Assembly (NCBI GenBank): GCA_025361565.1
Contig: JANYKN010000156.1
Coordinates: 1 to 64,000 of the forward strand
DNA from: Bacteroidota bacterium
GTDB taxonomy: Bacteria; Bacteroidota; Bacteroidia; Bacteroidales; NBLH01
DNA: 64,000 nucleotides
Reading direction: 5' to 3'
Within the stretch, counting starts at the first letter, position 1. Each line of letters opens with the position of its first letter. The position numbers and the translations under genes were made by a program. Of this stretch, positions 16,709 to 27,003 are shown one piece after another. Below the pieces are notes generated by a model. It was not told where the DNA came from. It saw only the letters and a list, made by a program, of their open reading frames with translations, and ran no database searches.

Positions 16709-19132
16709 ATGAAGGAATATTATCCTTATACCGTGGTACCATTTTCGGTCGAAAAAATAAGGTCAGAAGGAATACCTGCACCCAGGTTGCCTAAACTTAT
16801 GCTACTACCTGCGCCGGTACGACGTAGATACTTTGGTACAGTAATATTTATACTTTCATTTACAGCATTTATTGTTTTTGCAGCTTTTGTAAAATGGAAT
16901 GTGTATGTCCCTTATATTACTTTTTTTATTGCATTAATTTCGCTTGTGGCAACAATTTTTGAGTTTGTTCAGCACAGTCAGCTTGAAAAGCAATACAAAC
17001 GTGATTACGAGTTATATCTTGAACACAAAGAAATTTATAAAAAATTAAAAAGTGAACAGGAAAAAGTAAATACACAAAATAAGGACGAAAAACAAGTAAA
17101 AGAATATCAAAAAGAAAAGGTAAAGGAATTTTTCAAAACCAGTTATGATATTATTATTGCTGTGCATAATGAGTATTCTCCTGCAAAAAAACGTTTTAAA
17201 CTATTTTTGGAAGAATATTTCCCGGATGAAATACTTGAAAATGTTAAAGTTGTTCATGAGGCAAAAAAACTTGAATATGTGCCTGATTTTGTGATAAAAT
17301 TTGATAAGCCGAAATTAAATGTTGCTATTGAAATCGAAGAACCTTATACATTAAGTAATGTACCTGAAAATATACAGAAAGATTATGAAGCAAAAGATAG
17401 AATAAGGCAACGATTTGCTAATGAACTGGGTTGGATTGTAATTGTATTATCTGAAGAGCAAGCCGTTGCAAGCCCTACCGAATGTTGTAAATTTGTTGAA
17501 GAATCAATTGAACTTCTATATGGTGATATTAAAAGTGGCGATAAGTTTGTAAACATTAAGACCATTAAAAAGCAAAAAATGCTTACAGGCGATGAAAGAG
17601 CTAATCTTAAAAATTCAAAATATCGCGAAAAATACCTTACAGAAGCTGGTTTATTGGACAATCAAAGTACATCCAGTGAAGAATTTACCAAAATTGTACC
17701 TGAAATTAGTGAAGATTTAGTAGATTTAAAAGTCGAAACCAATAATCGTAACGGTAAAATTCAGGAAGAAGCTGTTGAATTAATTAATAATTCTGACACT
17801 TCCAAATTAAAGGAAGTTGACAATATCTTGAAAACTACTGATAAGAAGAAGTCTGAAATTGAAAATGAGCAGATGCTTCTGATTAAGAAAATGGCACTGA
17901 AACTGAAAGTGCTACCTGAGGGCGATGATAACAAAGTGATTGAACAAGAACCGATAATCTATAAAACTGACGATAGTTTAGAGATTAAAGAAAAAGAATT
18001 GGAAGAAGAACCTGTTGTAATGGTTGAGGACATTGAAGAACCGGAGAATATTGAACCAAAAGTGGAATTAACCCAAAAAGGTGAGCAATTACGCAAGGAA
18101 GAAGATATTCTCAAAGATTTATATAATGCCCTTGATAAGCACAGCAAAAAGCAGAAAGAAAGAAAGGAAAAAAGGGTCCGAGAAAAGGTGATTGGCAATG
18201 TTGAGCATTCACATGAAAATGAAATGACAGAAGAGATTAAGCAAGTGAAAGTCATTGAAAAAGAATTGGTTAATACTGTTGAAATCAAAGAAGAACCAGT
18301 ATTACTCACGGAACAAAAAGATGAAGTTCAGGTTTTATCTGAAATTATACATGACTCAAAATCAGAAGAGATTATTGAAAAAGATTTGGTTAGTATAGAT
18401 GAATTAAAAAAAGAACCTATATTAATAAATGATCAAAAATTAGAAGATCAGGTTACTTCGGTGATTTTGGAAGAAACTAAAGTTGTTAATTTGGATGAAC
18501 AGAAAAAATTAGAAGAGCCAATTTCTAATGAAGCAAAAGTTGAAACTATTGAGGAACCTAAAATATTAACAGAAATTGTTGAACCTGAAAAAGAAGATGT
18601 GACTGCAACTGAAAAAAATGAAGCCTTGCTCGAAAACAAAAGAATTTTAATCGAACAAAATCTGAAAAACCAAGAACTCATCGATGCATATCGTGAGAAA
18701 ATTGAAGGTGCTGTTTTTGATAAATTATGGGACGAGCTTATTGATTTGTGTAATAAGGCAATTAAGGAAATCCCTACTTGGGATTGGGCATATTATCGCC
18801 GGAGCACTGCATGGGGAAATAAAAAAGATTTTGTAAAAGTGCTTGAAGATTGCAATAAAGCGATAGGTTTTAATCCAACTCTTGCCGATGCATATTACAA
18901 CAGAGGTACTGCCCGTTTTTTCCTTGGAAAATATAAGGATGCATCAGAGGATTATCAAAAATCCATAGATCTGAATTATGTTAAAATGGCCGATGCGCAT
19001 TTCAATAGGGGTTTATGTTTCCAAAAACTGGATCATAAAAAAGCGGCTTATTTGGAATTTGTTAAAGCAAAAGAATTGGGAAGCCTCAAAGCAATTGATT
19101 TTATTAAAAAAGAATATCAAGGGGAAGAATAA
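16709..19132 (+). CDS. membrane protein with nuclease-fold-like domain, acidic linker and TPR repeats
   Basis: In this 807-residue protein two membrane segments lie at about 41-60 and 67-86, followed by a coiled-coil stretch to about 140. Residues 142-270 resemble a restriction-endonuclease-like (PD-(D/E)xK-type) domain: VPDF with Asp193, then AIEIEEPY at 207-213, then GWIVIVLSEEQAV and a paired Cys near 259. The usual catalytic Lys is not evident, so it may be inactive. A very acidic low-complexity linker of about 370 residues (Glu/Lys/Val-rich) follows. The last 120 residues hold three TPR-like repeats (AYYRRSTAWGNKKDF, AYYNRGTARFFLGKY, AHFNRGLCFQKLDH). Function unknown. Its stop codon almost touches the rnpB 3' end. 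Confidence 0.75.
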   Translation: MKEYYPYTVVPFSVEKIRSEGIPAPRLPKLMLLPAPVRRRYFGTVIFILSFTAFIVFAAFVKWNVYVPYITFFIALISLVATIFEFVQHSQLEKQYKRDYELYLEHKEIYKKLKSEQEKVNTQNKDEKQVKEYQKEKVKEFFKTSYDIIIAVHNEYSPAKKRFKLFLEEYFPDEILENVKVVHEAKKLEYVPDFVIKFDKPKLNVAIEIEEPYTLSNVPENIQKDYEAKDRIRQRFANELGWIVIVLSEEQAVASPTECCKFVEESIELLYGDIKSGDKFVNIKTIKKQKMLTGDERANLKNSKYREKYLTEAGLLDNQSTSSEEFTKIVPEISEDLVDLKVETNNRNGKIQEEAVELINNSDTSKLKEVDNILKTTDKKKSEIENEQMLLIKKMALKLKVLPEGDDNKVIEQEPIIYKTDDSLEIKEKELEEEPVVMVEDIEEPENIEPKVELTQKGEQLRKEEDILKDLYNALDKHSKKQKERKEKRVREKVIGNVEHSHENEMTEEIKQVKVIEKELVNTVEIKEEPVLLTEQKDEVQVLSEIIHDSKSEEIIEKDLVSIDELKKEPILINDQKLEDQVTSVILEETKVVNLDEQKKLEEPISNEAKVETIEEPKILTEIVEPEKEDVTATEKNEALLENKRILIEQNLKNQELIDAYREKIEGAVFDKLWDELIDLCNKAIKEIPTWDWAYYRRSTAWGNKKDFVKVLEDCNKAIGFNPTLADAYYNRGTARFFLGKYKDASEDYQKSIDLNYVKMADAHFNRGLCFQKLDHKKAAYLEFVKAKELGSLKAIDFIKKEYQGEE

Positions 19133-19133
19133 A

Positions 19134-19493
19134 ACAGCAGGCTTGTAAGCCGGATTCTGTATCCCGATTATTCATCGAGACTTCTATCATTTATCAAGGC
19201 CTTGCATTGCTGCAAGGCTCTATCGATCTACCCCCCAACATTGGGCGGGAAACCCTTAATTGTTGGTATATTTGATCTTTCAACCCATAAGACGTACGGC
19301 TATCCCGATTCCGCGGAATACCGGTGAGCTCTTACCTCGCCTTTTCACCCTTTTCTACCAGTGGTAGATGGTTATTTTCTGTTACGTTACTATCCCCTCA
19401 CGAAGATCTTCCCGTTAGGAAGCATGGTTCCCTTTGTTGTCCGGACTTTCCTCTTTCCCGGTAAACCGGGACAGCGATAGAACAGCCTGCTGA
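19134..19493 (-). ncRNA. rnpB: RNase P RNA (class A)
   Basis: The catalytic RNA of RNase P, which trims the 5' ends of tRNA precursors. On the minus strand the 5' end reads CAGCAGGCTGTTCTATCGCT, followed by GGGAAAGAGGAAAGTCCGG, the near-universal P3-P4 region. The 3' end is AGAATCCGGCTTACAAGCC followed by TGCTG, which pairs with the 5' end (helix P1). The length of about 360 nt fits bacterial type A. It is convergent with the TPR gene: its 3' end lies only one or two bases after that gene's stop codon, so the two transcripts must overlap or share a termination zone. End points are approximate. Confidence 0.95.
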
Positions 19494-19636
19494 TACTGCA
19501 AAGATATGAAATTATTGGTTAGAAGTAGAATTAAAAGCCAAAAAGCAGGAATAAGTGAGGCAAACTACTCAATTTTAAATCTTAAATTGTTCATACCTAA
19601 ACTAGATTCTGTTAAAATGAACTAAAACGTTGATTA

Positions 19637-21976
19637 TTATTTTACCTCAATGATTAATTGCTTACTTATAGCTTGTCCATTTGAACTAAATCCTTCAACT
19701 GTAATAAGGTATTTTCCTAGTTCATCAGATGTATAAAACGAAATTTCTACCTTGTCTCTTTCATTTGTAACAATGGAAGGATTCCAATAAAGGGTATTTC
19801 TGAAGTCTGGTATTCGAGACTCCATCATTTCCTCTTTTGAATAATCTATATTTGTAAATTTATTGCTTATTGAGGGTCCATCAAATTGATAAAATGTAAA
19901 TGAACTTGAACTTGAAATATTGGCCAAATTTTTATTTTTTGAAAATAAACTAATAATACCACCATATTTCATTTCGCCTAGTATATAAGTGGAGTTGATG
20001 ATGTCAATTTTTTCAATTTCATTTGCTGGAATTTTTAAAAATTTTGAATTGTTAAAGACAAGAACACCATCAACGAGTAGGAGAGGCGGTAAAATTAACT
20101 GATTGTTACTTGAATTAATAATAATTTCATAATTATCTTTTTTCTGTTTAACCTGTACATTCTCAACAATTTCGTTGAAAAAATCTTCTAAAGATGGTAA
20201 ATCTATATATTTTTTAAGAAAGTAAGTTGAGTCTGATTCACCATAAAATATACTATTACCAATTATTCTATCAACAGAATCTTGTTTATTGATTGTAGCA
20301 AATTGTTTCTGAATCTGATAATTAGTCGATAGTCTTTGATAATATTCTTTATAGTAATCTTTATTTGAAATAGCTGTATTTTGAATTGGTGAAAAATCCG
20401 ATGAATATTCATTTTCAAAGCTAATCTGTTGTCCAAATAAAGATTGATCGGCAAGCTGAAATACAAGTTCTGATTTTCCATGAATCTCATCAAGGTTAAA
20501 GTAAAATTTTCCTTCGGAATTTGTTAGTGTATTTTGGACAATCTTGTTATTATTTATTGATGAAAGATAGATATTTACATGATTTGCAGCTTGATTTGAA
20601 AATTTTGTTTTAACGCTTCCACTGAGAATGAGGCCAGAAGTTTCGGGCAAAAATTCAATTCTTTTTTTTATTTGGGTTGAATCGTTAATCGATTTTGCAA
20701 CTCTGTTATAATTCTTAATTTCTGAATGAGAATTTGAGTTCAAAAATTCTTTATCTGTTTTACAAATTGAATCATATTTCAGTTTTGACACTGAAATTGA
20801 AAGTTGTGCAGTTTCACTGGATTTATCTACAGCAGATGTTGAAATTATTAAATTAACCTTTTCCCTTCTACTATATTGGTTCTTATCCGTATTTATATCA
20901 ACGTTAAGATTATCGTTGGTAGGAAATGCAAAATATTTCTCATAAAGTTTTTTTCCTTCAGAATTTATAATTCTAATTTTATTGTTACCAGCAATAAGAT
21001 CCTTTTTTGATATAAATTCAGAATATTTACCATTGGTAATTAACCTTTCTATGGTCTTGTAAATATAACCATTGGATTCAACTTCTATCTTAAGGGTTTT
21101 ATTTATCAGCGGTGTATTTTCATTAGATTCAATTTGGATTTTTAAAAAATCTCCAGAATCATTATCCAAATTTATTCCCAAGCCTGAACCATCGACTTTT
21201 GGTAAATTAAAAATCTGATTACTCTTATCTTTTCGAATAATAATTGCACGATAACTCTCATCCTTTTTTGGAACAATTATAAATTGATTTAAGCCATTCA
21301 AACCAGATTTAAATTCTGTGATTATATTGTTGCTTTTATCAACTATTTGTCCTTCAATTTCAGTTTCTTCGCCATTTTTTGTTTTGGCTGTAAATATTAT
21401 TGAATTCTCAAACCCGGCTACCAATCTACCACCTTCCGGATAGAAATTCAAAATAAGGTTATTATCATTTATTGAATCTGCCTGATAGGTATAAATTGCT
21501 TTTTCGGGATTAATAATAAATATATTTTTGCTGCAATAAAAGTTATTGCCCAAATTCCTCATCCATTTTGTGTAGGCATACAAAGTGTAATAGCCTGACA
21601 GTAATGATTCTGGAATTTGAATTGAGCCGTCTGCGCAACAATTTTCGATTTGATATTTTCCTTTTGCTACTGATACTCCATTAACATCAACAAGTTCAAG
21701 GTAGATTATTTTGCTTAAATTATTCTTATTAAACTGATTATTCAGTAAATCATAGGCTTTGAACCAAATTGTTTCACCAGTTATGTAATCTTTTCTGTCC
21801 AGATGTAAATAAATTTGTTCCGAAAGTTTTGGTAATTCCTGTAATTGAAACTGTTCCTTAACTAAATATGAATTTATTTGTGCACTGGCACTATTACATG
21901 GATAAAGGAATATATATCCAAATACAAAAATTAGATAATAAAATAGAGAAATTATTGTAAATTTTATTTTTTTCAT
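19637..21976 (-). CDS. exported MG2-domain protein with TonB-plug-like segment
   Basis: A 779-residue secreted protein. An N-terminal hydrophobic segment is followed by an alpha-2-macroglobulin MG2-like domain at about 45-150 (SEQIYLHLDRKDYITGETIW), with further Ig-like domains behind it. Residues of about 635-690 resemble a TonB receptor plug (LLVDGVLVFNNSKF, then IEKIDIINS and YGGIISLFSK). A C-terminal domain of about 90 residues contains RIPDFRNTLYWNP, as in the common Bacteroidota MG2/plug family. Such proteins are thought to work with outer-membrane receptors; no enzyme activity is known. It is the last gene of the TonB-receptor operon, 52 bases after the DUF4249 gene. Confidence 0.82.
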   Translation of the reverse strand: MKKIKFTIISLFYYLIFVFGYIFLYPCNSASAQINSYLVKEQFQLQELPKLSEQIYLHLDRKDYITGETIWFKAYDLLNNQFNKNNLSKIIYLELVDVNGVSVAKGKYQIENCCADGSIQIPESLLSGYYTLYAYTKWMRNLGNNFYCSKNIFIINPEKAIYTYQADSINDNNLILNFYPEGGRLVAGFENSIIFTAKTKNGEETEIEGQIVDKSNNIITEFKSGLNGLNQFIIVPKKDESYRAIIIRKDKSNQIFNLPKVDGSGLGINLDNDSGDFLKIQIESNENTPLINKTLKIEVESNGYIYKTIERLITNGKYSEFISKKDLIAGNNKIRIINSEGKKLYEKYFAFPTNDNLNVDINTDKNQYSRREKVNLIISTSAVDKSSETAQLSISVSKLKYDSICKTDKEFLNSNSHSEIKNYNRVAKSINDSTQIKKRIEFLPETSGLILSGSVKTKFSNQAANHVNIYLSSINNNKIVQNTLTNSEGKFYFNLDEIHGKSELVFQLADQSLFGQQISFENEYSSDFSPIQNTAISNKDYYKEYYQRLSTNYQIQKQFATINKQDSVDRIIGNSIFYGESDSTYFLKKYIDLPSLEDFFNEIVENVQVKQKKDNYEIIINSSNNQLILPPLLLVDGVLVFNNSKFLKIPANEIEKIDIINSTYILGEMKYGGIISLFSKNKNLANISSSSSFTFYQFDGPSISNKFTNIDYSKEEMMESRIPDFRNTLYWNPSIVTNERDKVEISFYTSDELGKYLITVEGFSSNGQAISKQLIIEVK

Positions 21977-22028
21977 TAGTAATATGTGTTCATTTTATTG
22001 TATTAATTCATAGTTTAGTTTCGCTAAT

Positions 22029-23162
22029 CTATTCCCAATTATCAGGCATTGTTGGAATTGAGCCAGTTGCTGTGCAATCAACACAATTTTTACTTCTTAC
22101 AATAATACTGTCCAACAGTGAAAAAGAAGCATAATAAGGCATTCTTTTTTCAATATCGGATAATGCACTATATTGAAAACTTTCGCAAGTTTCAAAGCCA
22201 TATGGTATATTACCTTGTGGGCGTTTTATAAAAACTTGTTTGCTTGAAATTGCTGAAGCTTCAAATATTCCAAGTACTATTTCGCTTGGATTATCAATGC
22301 ATTTAATATTTCCAATAACCTGATATGGCTGTTTGTCATACAACGATCCTTGCTGTTGCGAATTTTCAACTTGTCCTTTCCAATATAGGTAAGATTTTTC
22401 TGAAAGCGCATATTGATTAACCCAAAGTCTATATTTTATTGATAACCTTTCAGTTTCTGTTGTTGTATAATTAAGAGGTAATTTTTTTATTGTATTTGAT
22501 TGATAGTCAAGCGTATTGGCAATTATAATTTCATTTACTTTTGCATGTCTCCAGCATCTTTTGGGAAAAGTCTTTTCAACCAAAGTATCTCCATTCCAAT
22601 AAAAGTTGATGTTATAGGGCATTGAAATTTCCCAGGTTTCCTCCATTTCCCATCTATAATATTTTTGAGCACCCGCGCTTCCATCAACATCAATATAAAA
22701 TTGATAGCCTTTCAATTCTGCACCGGTTTTTGAATCCATTTTTGTTTGATATTCAGTTGTAACATCTTTAATTTGAGGTACATCTACCATTTTTACAAAA
22801 TCAGACTCGTAATGTTTTCCATTTGAAATTGTTATTGATATTTTGTAACTGTCTCCTATTATTCCAACAAAATTATCGGGAGTAAAATAGTTTCCTTTTC
22901 CTTTTTCTATCAGTTTTATAGAATTTCCTTTATCATCTGTGATGGTTACATTTGCATTGGTTTCGGGTTGACTTTTATTGCCATAAACGGTAGTGGTTCT
23001 GGTGAGGTTTATCTCATGAGGTCCTTTGGCATTGGTTATCATACCATAAACCACCAATAAATCATTGTATTTGCTAAGTTCTGGATTGTATTCATATATA
23101 CAGCTTTGCAGGAAGATGCAAAATAATCCTACCCATTTTATCCATGTTTTAATTACTTGCAT
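22029..23162 (-). CDS. DUF4249 outer-membrane lipoprotein
   Basis: A 377-residue lipoprotein; the lipobox FLQSC places the modified Cys at residue 21. The body matches DUF4249: an Ig/carboxypeptidase-like start (LLVVYGMITNAKGPHEINLTRTT), a second part with paired Cys-containing strands, and a C-terminal VRSKNCVDCTATGS with a CxxC. DUF4249 genes are almost always next to TonB-dependent receptors, as here, and the protein is presumed to sit on the outer membrane as a receptor partner. The start overlaps the end of the receptor gene by 14 bases, so translation is probably coupled. Confidence 0.88.
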   Translation of the reverse strand: MQVIKTWIKWVGLFCIFLQSCIYEYNPELSKYNDLLVVYGMITNAKGPHEINLTRTTTVYGNKSQPETNANVTITDDKGNSIKLIEKGKGNYFTPDNFVGIIGDSYKISITISNGKHYESDFVKMVDVPQIKDVTTEYQTKMDSKTGAELKGYQFYIDVDGSAGAQKYYRWEMEETWEISMPYNINFYWNGDTLVEKTFPKRCWRHAKVNEIIIANTLDYQSNTIKKLPLNYTTTETERLSIKYRLWVNQYALSEKSYLYWKGQVENSQQQGSLYDKQPYQVIGNIKCIDNPSEIVLGIFEASAISSKQVFIKRPQGNIPYGFETCESFQYSALSDIEKRMPYYASFSLLDSIIVRSKNCVDCTATGSIPTMPDNWE

Positions 23163-25929
23163 AATTTCCTAATTTAAAGTTATATGAAATGGTGAAAATT
23201 GGTACACCATATATTGCTAATTTATAGCCTTTTACTTTTCCTTTCTCTTGTTCAAAATATACGGAATAAGCATTTTTTCTTCCAGTTAAATTATACACTG
23301 AAAGCATCCAAAATGAATGAGCTACTTTTTTTCTTTCAAGATTTCCTTCCAGATTAATTGAAGCATCTACTCTCCAATAATCAGGTATTCTTTCGGCATT
23401 TCTGTTTGAAAAATCGATGATTGTATTACCGTTTAATTCATATTTACTTACAGGATAAGTTGCCGGTCTGCCTGTGCTGTATGTAAAATTGGTAGAAAAG
23501 CTCAATCGCCTGTTTAATCGGAGATTAGTAACTATATTTACATTATGGGGTTTATCGTAATTGGCAGGATAAAATTCTCCATTATTTATGGTTTCTTCCA
23601 TACTTTTGCCTTTAAATTTCATTTCGCTTCGTGAATATGAGTAATTGGCCCAGCCTGAAAGTTTACCATTATTTTTTTTAATCATCAATTCAATGCCATA
23701 ATTTCTACCAAATCCAGAGAGAATATCTCTTTCAATATTTTCATTTTTAACTAAATCGGCACCATTTTTAAAATCAGGTACATTTTTATTTTCCTTGTAA
23801 TAAATCTCTGCTGAAGCTTCAAGATTTGTATTATTGAAATTACGGTAATAACCAACATTATACTGGTCACCTACAATTGGCTTTGTATATGGATCGCATA
23901 ATTTCCATCTATCGGTTGGCGATATGGAAACAGTATTGGAAAGTAAGAATAAATATTGATTAATCCGGCTATATCCAATTTTTAAAGAATTCAAGTTATT
24001 TATTAAGTATCTGAATGATAATCTAATATCTAATCCAGAATATTTCTTGATAGATTCAAAATTTTCATAATACGTTGTATCTGTAATTGTACTTGTTGAT
24101 TTTATCGAATTTTCAAGATAAGAATATACGGTTTTAGGACCGAGATAGTTGAAAAAAGTATATCGTAAACCGCCCTCTGCACTGAATTTTTGATTGATTT
24201 CAAACATATCGCCAATGTAAACTGCTGATTCCATAGCACTTTCAGTTTCAAATGTTTTATTTTTGTATACTGATTCTTCATTAATTGGTTGGTATGAGCC
24301 CGGATCTATTTTATGAAAAATTGAACTAAAGCCAAATTTGATTTCATGTTTTGTATTTGGCAAGTAATTAAACGCTTCGTTTATTTCGTAATATTTTACA
24401 TTGTGTTTAAACTTATAAGCACTTTCAACCAGCGTATTATTGGTTACTTCAAGGTGATAATCGCTTAATACAGCTGTAATATTTGAATAAAATCTTTTAG
24501 TAAAAATATGTTTCCAATTAAGAGAAGAGCCATAGTTATAATAATTGTAGTTAATGTCTGATGCCAGTTTGTAATTGTCTTTGCTATAATATCCGAAAAG
24601 AGTAAGTTGGTTATTATCATTAATCTCGTAGTTAATATTTGCAATAATATCATTAAAATAAACATTGCTATTTTTGATTGCCGGATTTTGGATTTGCTTT
24701 AATATCCAATCAGAGTATGTGCTTCTTATTCCTAATATAAATGAACTTTTATCCTTAATCAAAGGTCCCTCAAAAGATAATTTAGCTGTAACGGGGCTTA
24801 TGCCACCTTTCATGGTAAAATTCTTTTTATTTCCTTGTTTGGTTTGTATATCAAATACAGATGAAATTCTGCCTCCATATTCAACAGGGATATTGCTTTT
24901 AAACAATTTAAAATCTTTAATCACTTCCGGATTAAAGGTTGAAAAAAAGCCAAACATATGCGAAGTATTAAATACAGGGACACTGTTTATAATAAAAAGA
25001 TTTTGATCTGCTGAACCTCCACGAACATTATATCCGGCTGCTGATTCACCAACAGTTTGAATACCCGGAAGCATTAGTGATGCCTTTAAAATATCGCTTT
25101 CGCCAACTGCCAGTGGAAGTTCTTTTATTTCTTTCATTGTTAACTTTTCGAGCCCAATTTGCATTCCCCTGATATTGTTGTATTTATCCTGTCGCACAAC
25201 AACTTCGGTTAAGGAAACCAATTCTTTTGATAAATTGATGTTAAGTTGACCATCAGAATTTACAACAATTTCTTTTTTAATGGTTTTCATTCCAAAAGTT
25301 CTGTAAATTATATGATAAGTACCTGTTTTTATACTTAACATATAGTATCCATCGGCATCAGCGATGGTTCCGGTTTTTAATTCCTCAATAAAGATTGTGG
25401 CACCTGTGAGCGGTTCACCATTATCTACATCCTTAATATAACCAATTATAGTGGCGATTGAATTTCCTTTATTGTTTTTTGTTCCGATCGAAATTACTTC
25501 ATCAACCTCTTGATTTTCATTGTATTTGTATTTTTCGCTTATATCTGTGTTATCCTCTGTACTATTCCTTTCAGCATTGGCTGTAATATATTCTTCGGTA
25601 AGTGTGGATTGAATGGATTTTTCTTTTGTTAATATAACATTACCTTGATCATCAATATAATAATGTAAATTATAAGGTATCAATACCTCATTTAACACCT
25701 GAATTAATGGGGTATTTTTATAATTGACTGAAAGCTTTATTGAATCGATCCAAAAAGGATTAAAGTAGAATTTTATAGTTCTGTTTTTTTCAATTTCTTT
25801 TAAAAATTCAATAAAAGGCACATTTGAACCGGCGAAATTTATTTTAATTTCATCTTTTTGTGCTACAGTTTTAGATAGGCAAAATGCATTTATTATTAGT
25901 AAGATAAATATTAATTTTCTATAATTCAT
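23149..25929 (-). CDS. TonB-dependent receptor with STN and carboxypeptidase-like domains
   Basis: A 926-residue outer-membrane transporter. After the signal peptide (cleavage after KTVAQ) comes a secretin/TonB short N-terminal (STN) domain at about 30-105, then a carboxypeptidase-regulatory-like domain at about 160-245 (TIIGYIKDVDNGEPLTGATI). The plug is at about 270-375 (PGIQTVGESAAGYNVRGGSA) and a 22-strand barrel region runs to the end. An STN domain usually means signalling to an anti-sigma factor, but no FecR or sigma gene lies nearby. The substrate is unknown. It overlaps the upstream gene by 4 bases and the DUF4249 gene by 14. Confidence 0.92.
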   Translation of the reverse strand: MNYRKLIFILLIINAFCLSKTVAQKDEIKINFAGSNVPFIEFLKEIEKNRTIKFYFNPFWIDSIKLSVNYKNTPLIQVLNEVLIPYNLHYYIDDQGNVILTKEKSIQSTLTEEYITANAERNSTEDNTDISEKYKYNENQEVDEVISIGTKNNKGNSIATIIGYIKDVDNGEPLTGATIFIEELKTGTIADADGYYMLSIKTGTYHIIYRTFGMKTIKKEIVVNSDGQLNINLSKELVSLTEVVVRQDKYNNIRGMQIGLEKLTMKEIKELPLAVGESDILKASLMLPGIQTVGESAAGYNVRGGSADQNLFIINSVPVFNTSHMFGFFSTFNPEVIKDFKLFKSNIPVEYGGRISSVFDIQTKQGNKKNFTMKGGISPVTAKLSFEGPLIKDKSSFILGIRSTYSDWILKQIQNPAIKNSNVYFNDIIANINYEINDNNQLTLFGYYSKDNYKLASDINYNYYNYGSSLNWKHIFTKRFYSNITAVLSDYHLEVTNNTLVESAYKFKHNVKYYEINEAFNYLPNTKHEIKFGFSSIFHKIDPGSYQPINEESVYKNKTFETESAMESAVYIGDMFEINQKFSAEGGLRYTFFNYLGPKTVYSYLENSIKSTSTITDTTYYENFESIKKYSGLDIRLSFRYLINNLNSLKIGYSRINQYLFLLSNTVSISPTDRWKLCDPYTKPIVGDQYNVGYYRNFNNTNLEASAEIYYKENKNVPDFKNGADLVKNENIERDILSGFGRNYGIELMIKKNNGKLSGWANYSYSRSEMKFKGKSMEETINNGEFYPANYDKPHNVNIVTNLRLNRRLSFSTNFTYSTGRPATYPVSKYELNGNTIIDFSNRNAERIPDYWRVDASINLEGNLERKKVAHSFWMLSVYNLTGRKNAYSVYFEQEKGKVKGYKLAIYGVPIFTISYNFKLGNYASN

Positions 25930-26705
25930 TGTTCTTTACTATTAGATGAACCGGTTTGTTCGTTTAATTTTTCGTCTCCGCTTTTTTTTAAGTCTTCGCA
26001 GTATTGAAACATTTTGGTTAAAACATCATTATCTGATTTCAATAGTTTAATGTGGTTCTGTTTGATATATGTTTTTATTAACTTTTTATTTTCAACGAAA
26101 AGTTTTATAAGATCATTCTTTTTTTTAATAGTGTACGATTTATTATTCAATGTCAAATACATAACTTTTGGTGCCTTATCAAATTCTCCCATGTATTCTT
26201 TTGTATAGATCCTTAAATAATTTTTCTTCCATTTAAAAAATACATTTGTGTAGTTACCAGAATAGATAATTTCATAGAATCCCGATTGAGGTAAAGTTTC
26301 AAAATATCTGGAGTGTATAAATTGATGATTTTCTATTGTAAAACCCGTAACCAGATCATTATTTAATTTTATTGCAAATTCCTCTCTTGCAGGACCATTT
26401 ATTACACACAGAATTTTATCATTGTATATATCATATAAAATATACCTGTCTTTATACACTTTATTTTGTATAACAATTTCTCCTTTAATCCATTTATCCG
26501 AAATAAAAAAAGGATTTCCCTGTGCCCTTGGATATTCTGTAATATAATATCTACCATTTTTAAGCAGGAAATCGTCATTATATACAGAATCAATTTTGGA
26601 AATAAATTGAGTATTTGAATTATCTTGCTGATATTGGGCATTTAATATTTGCGATATCATCATTTGAAGTATGATATTGCAAATTAATAAGGATATTTTA
26701 AACAT
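25926..26705 (-). CDS. exported hypothetical protein at the head of the TonB-receptor operon
   Basis: The ATG at 26705 was chosen because it opens a clean signal peptide (MFKISLLICNIILQMMIS, ending near LNAQ); an ATG at 26762 would put 19 hydrophobic residues in front. The mature protein of about 230 residues has alternating strands (GRYYITEYPRAQGNPFFIS, RYILYDIYNDKILCVINGPA) and a helical Lys-rich end. I do not recognise a named family, though similar proteins sit before TonB receptors in Bacteroidota. Its stop overlaps the receptor start by 4 bases, so they are co-translated. It probably serves the same transport system. Confidence 0.7.
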   Translation of the reverse strand: MFKISLLICNIILQMMISQILNAQYQQDNSNTQFISKIDSVYNDDFLLKNGRYYITEYPRAQGNPFFISDKWIKGEIVIQNKVYKDRYILYDIYNDKILCVINGPAREEFAIKLNNDLVTGFTIENHQFIHSRYFETLPQSGFYEIIYSGNYTNVFFKWKKNYLRIYTKEYMGEFDKAPKVMYLTLNNKSYTIKKKNDLIKLFVENKKLIKTYIKQNHIKLLKSDNDVLTKMFQYCEDLKKSGDEKLNEQTGSSNSKEQ

Positions 26706-27003
26706 TTCTTTTATTATAAAAACTATAGGTAGTATTGTGAATTGGGCGGTGAAAATAATCAAAAAATAGATTTAAACACAGTATCCATCATAAAATATGA
26801 TAATTATATTAGTGTATATAAAATTCAAATAGAATATTTATTTTGTTATTTTTATAATAATCTGTATGTCAATTTATTATGTCATAATTTAAAATATGAA
26901 TTGATTATGAAATTTGAATTATGCCAATTATTATAAATTCAGATTATATGATTCAATAAATTTTCTATTTTTACAGCGCGAGTTTAACTTATACTATTTA
27001 ATA

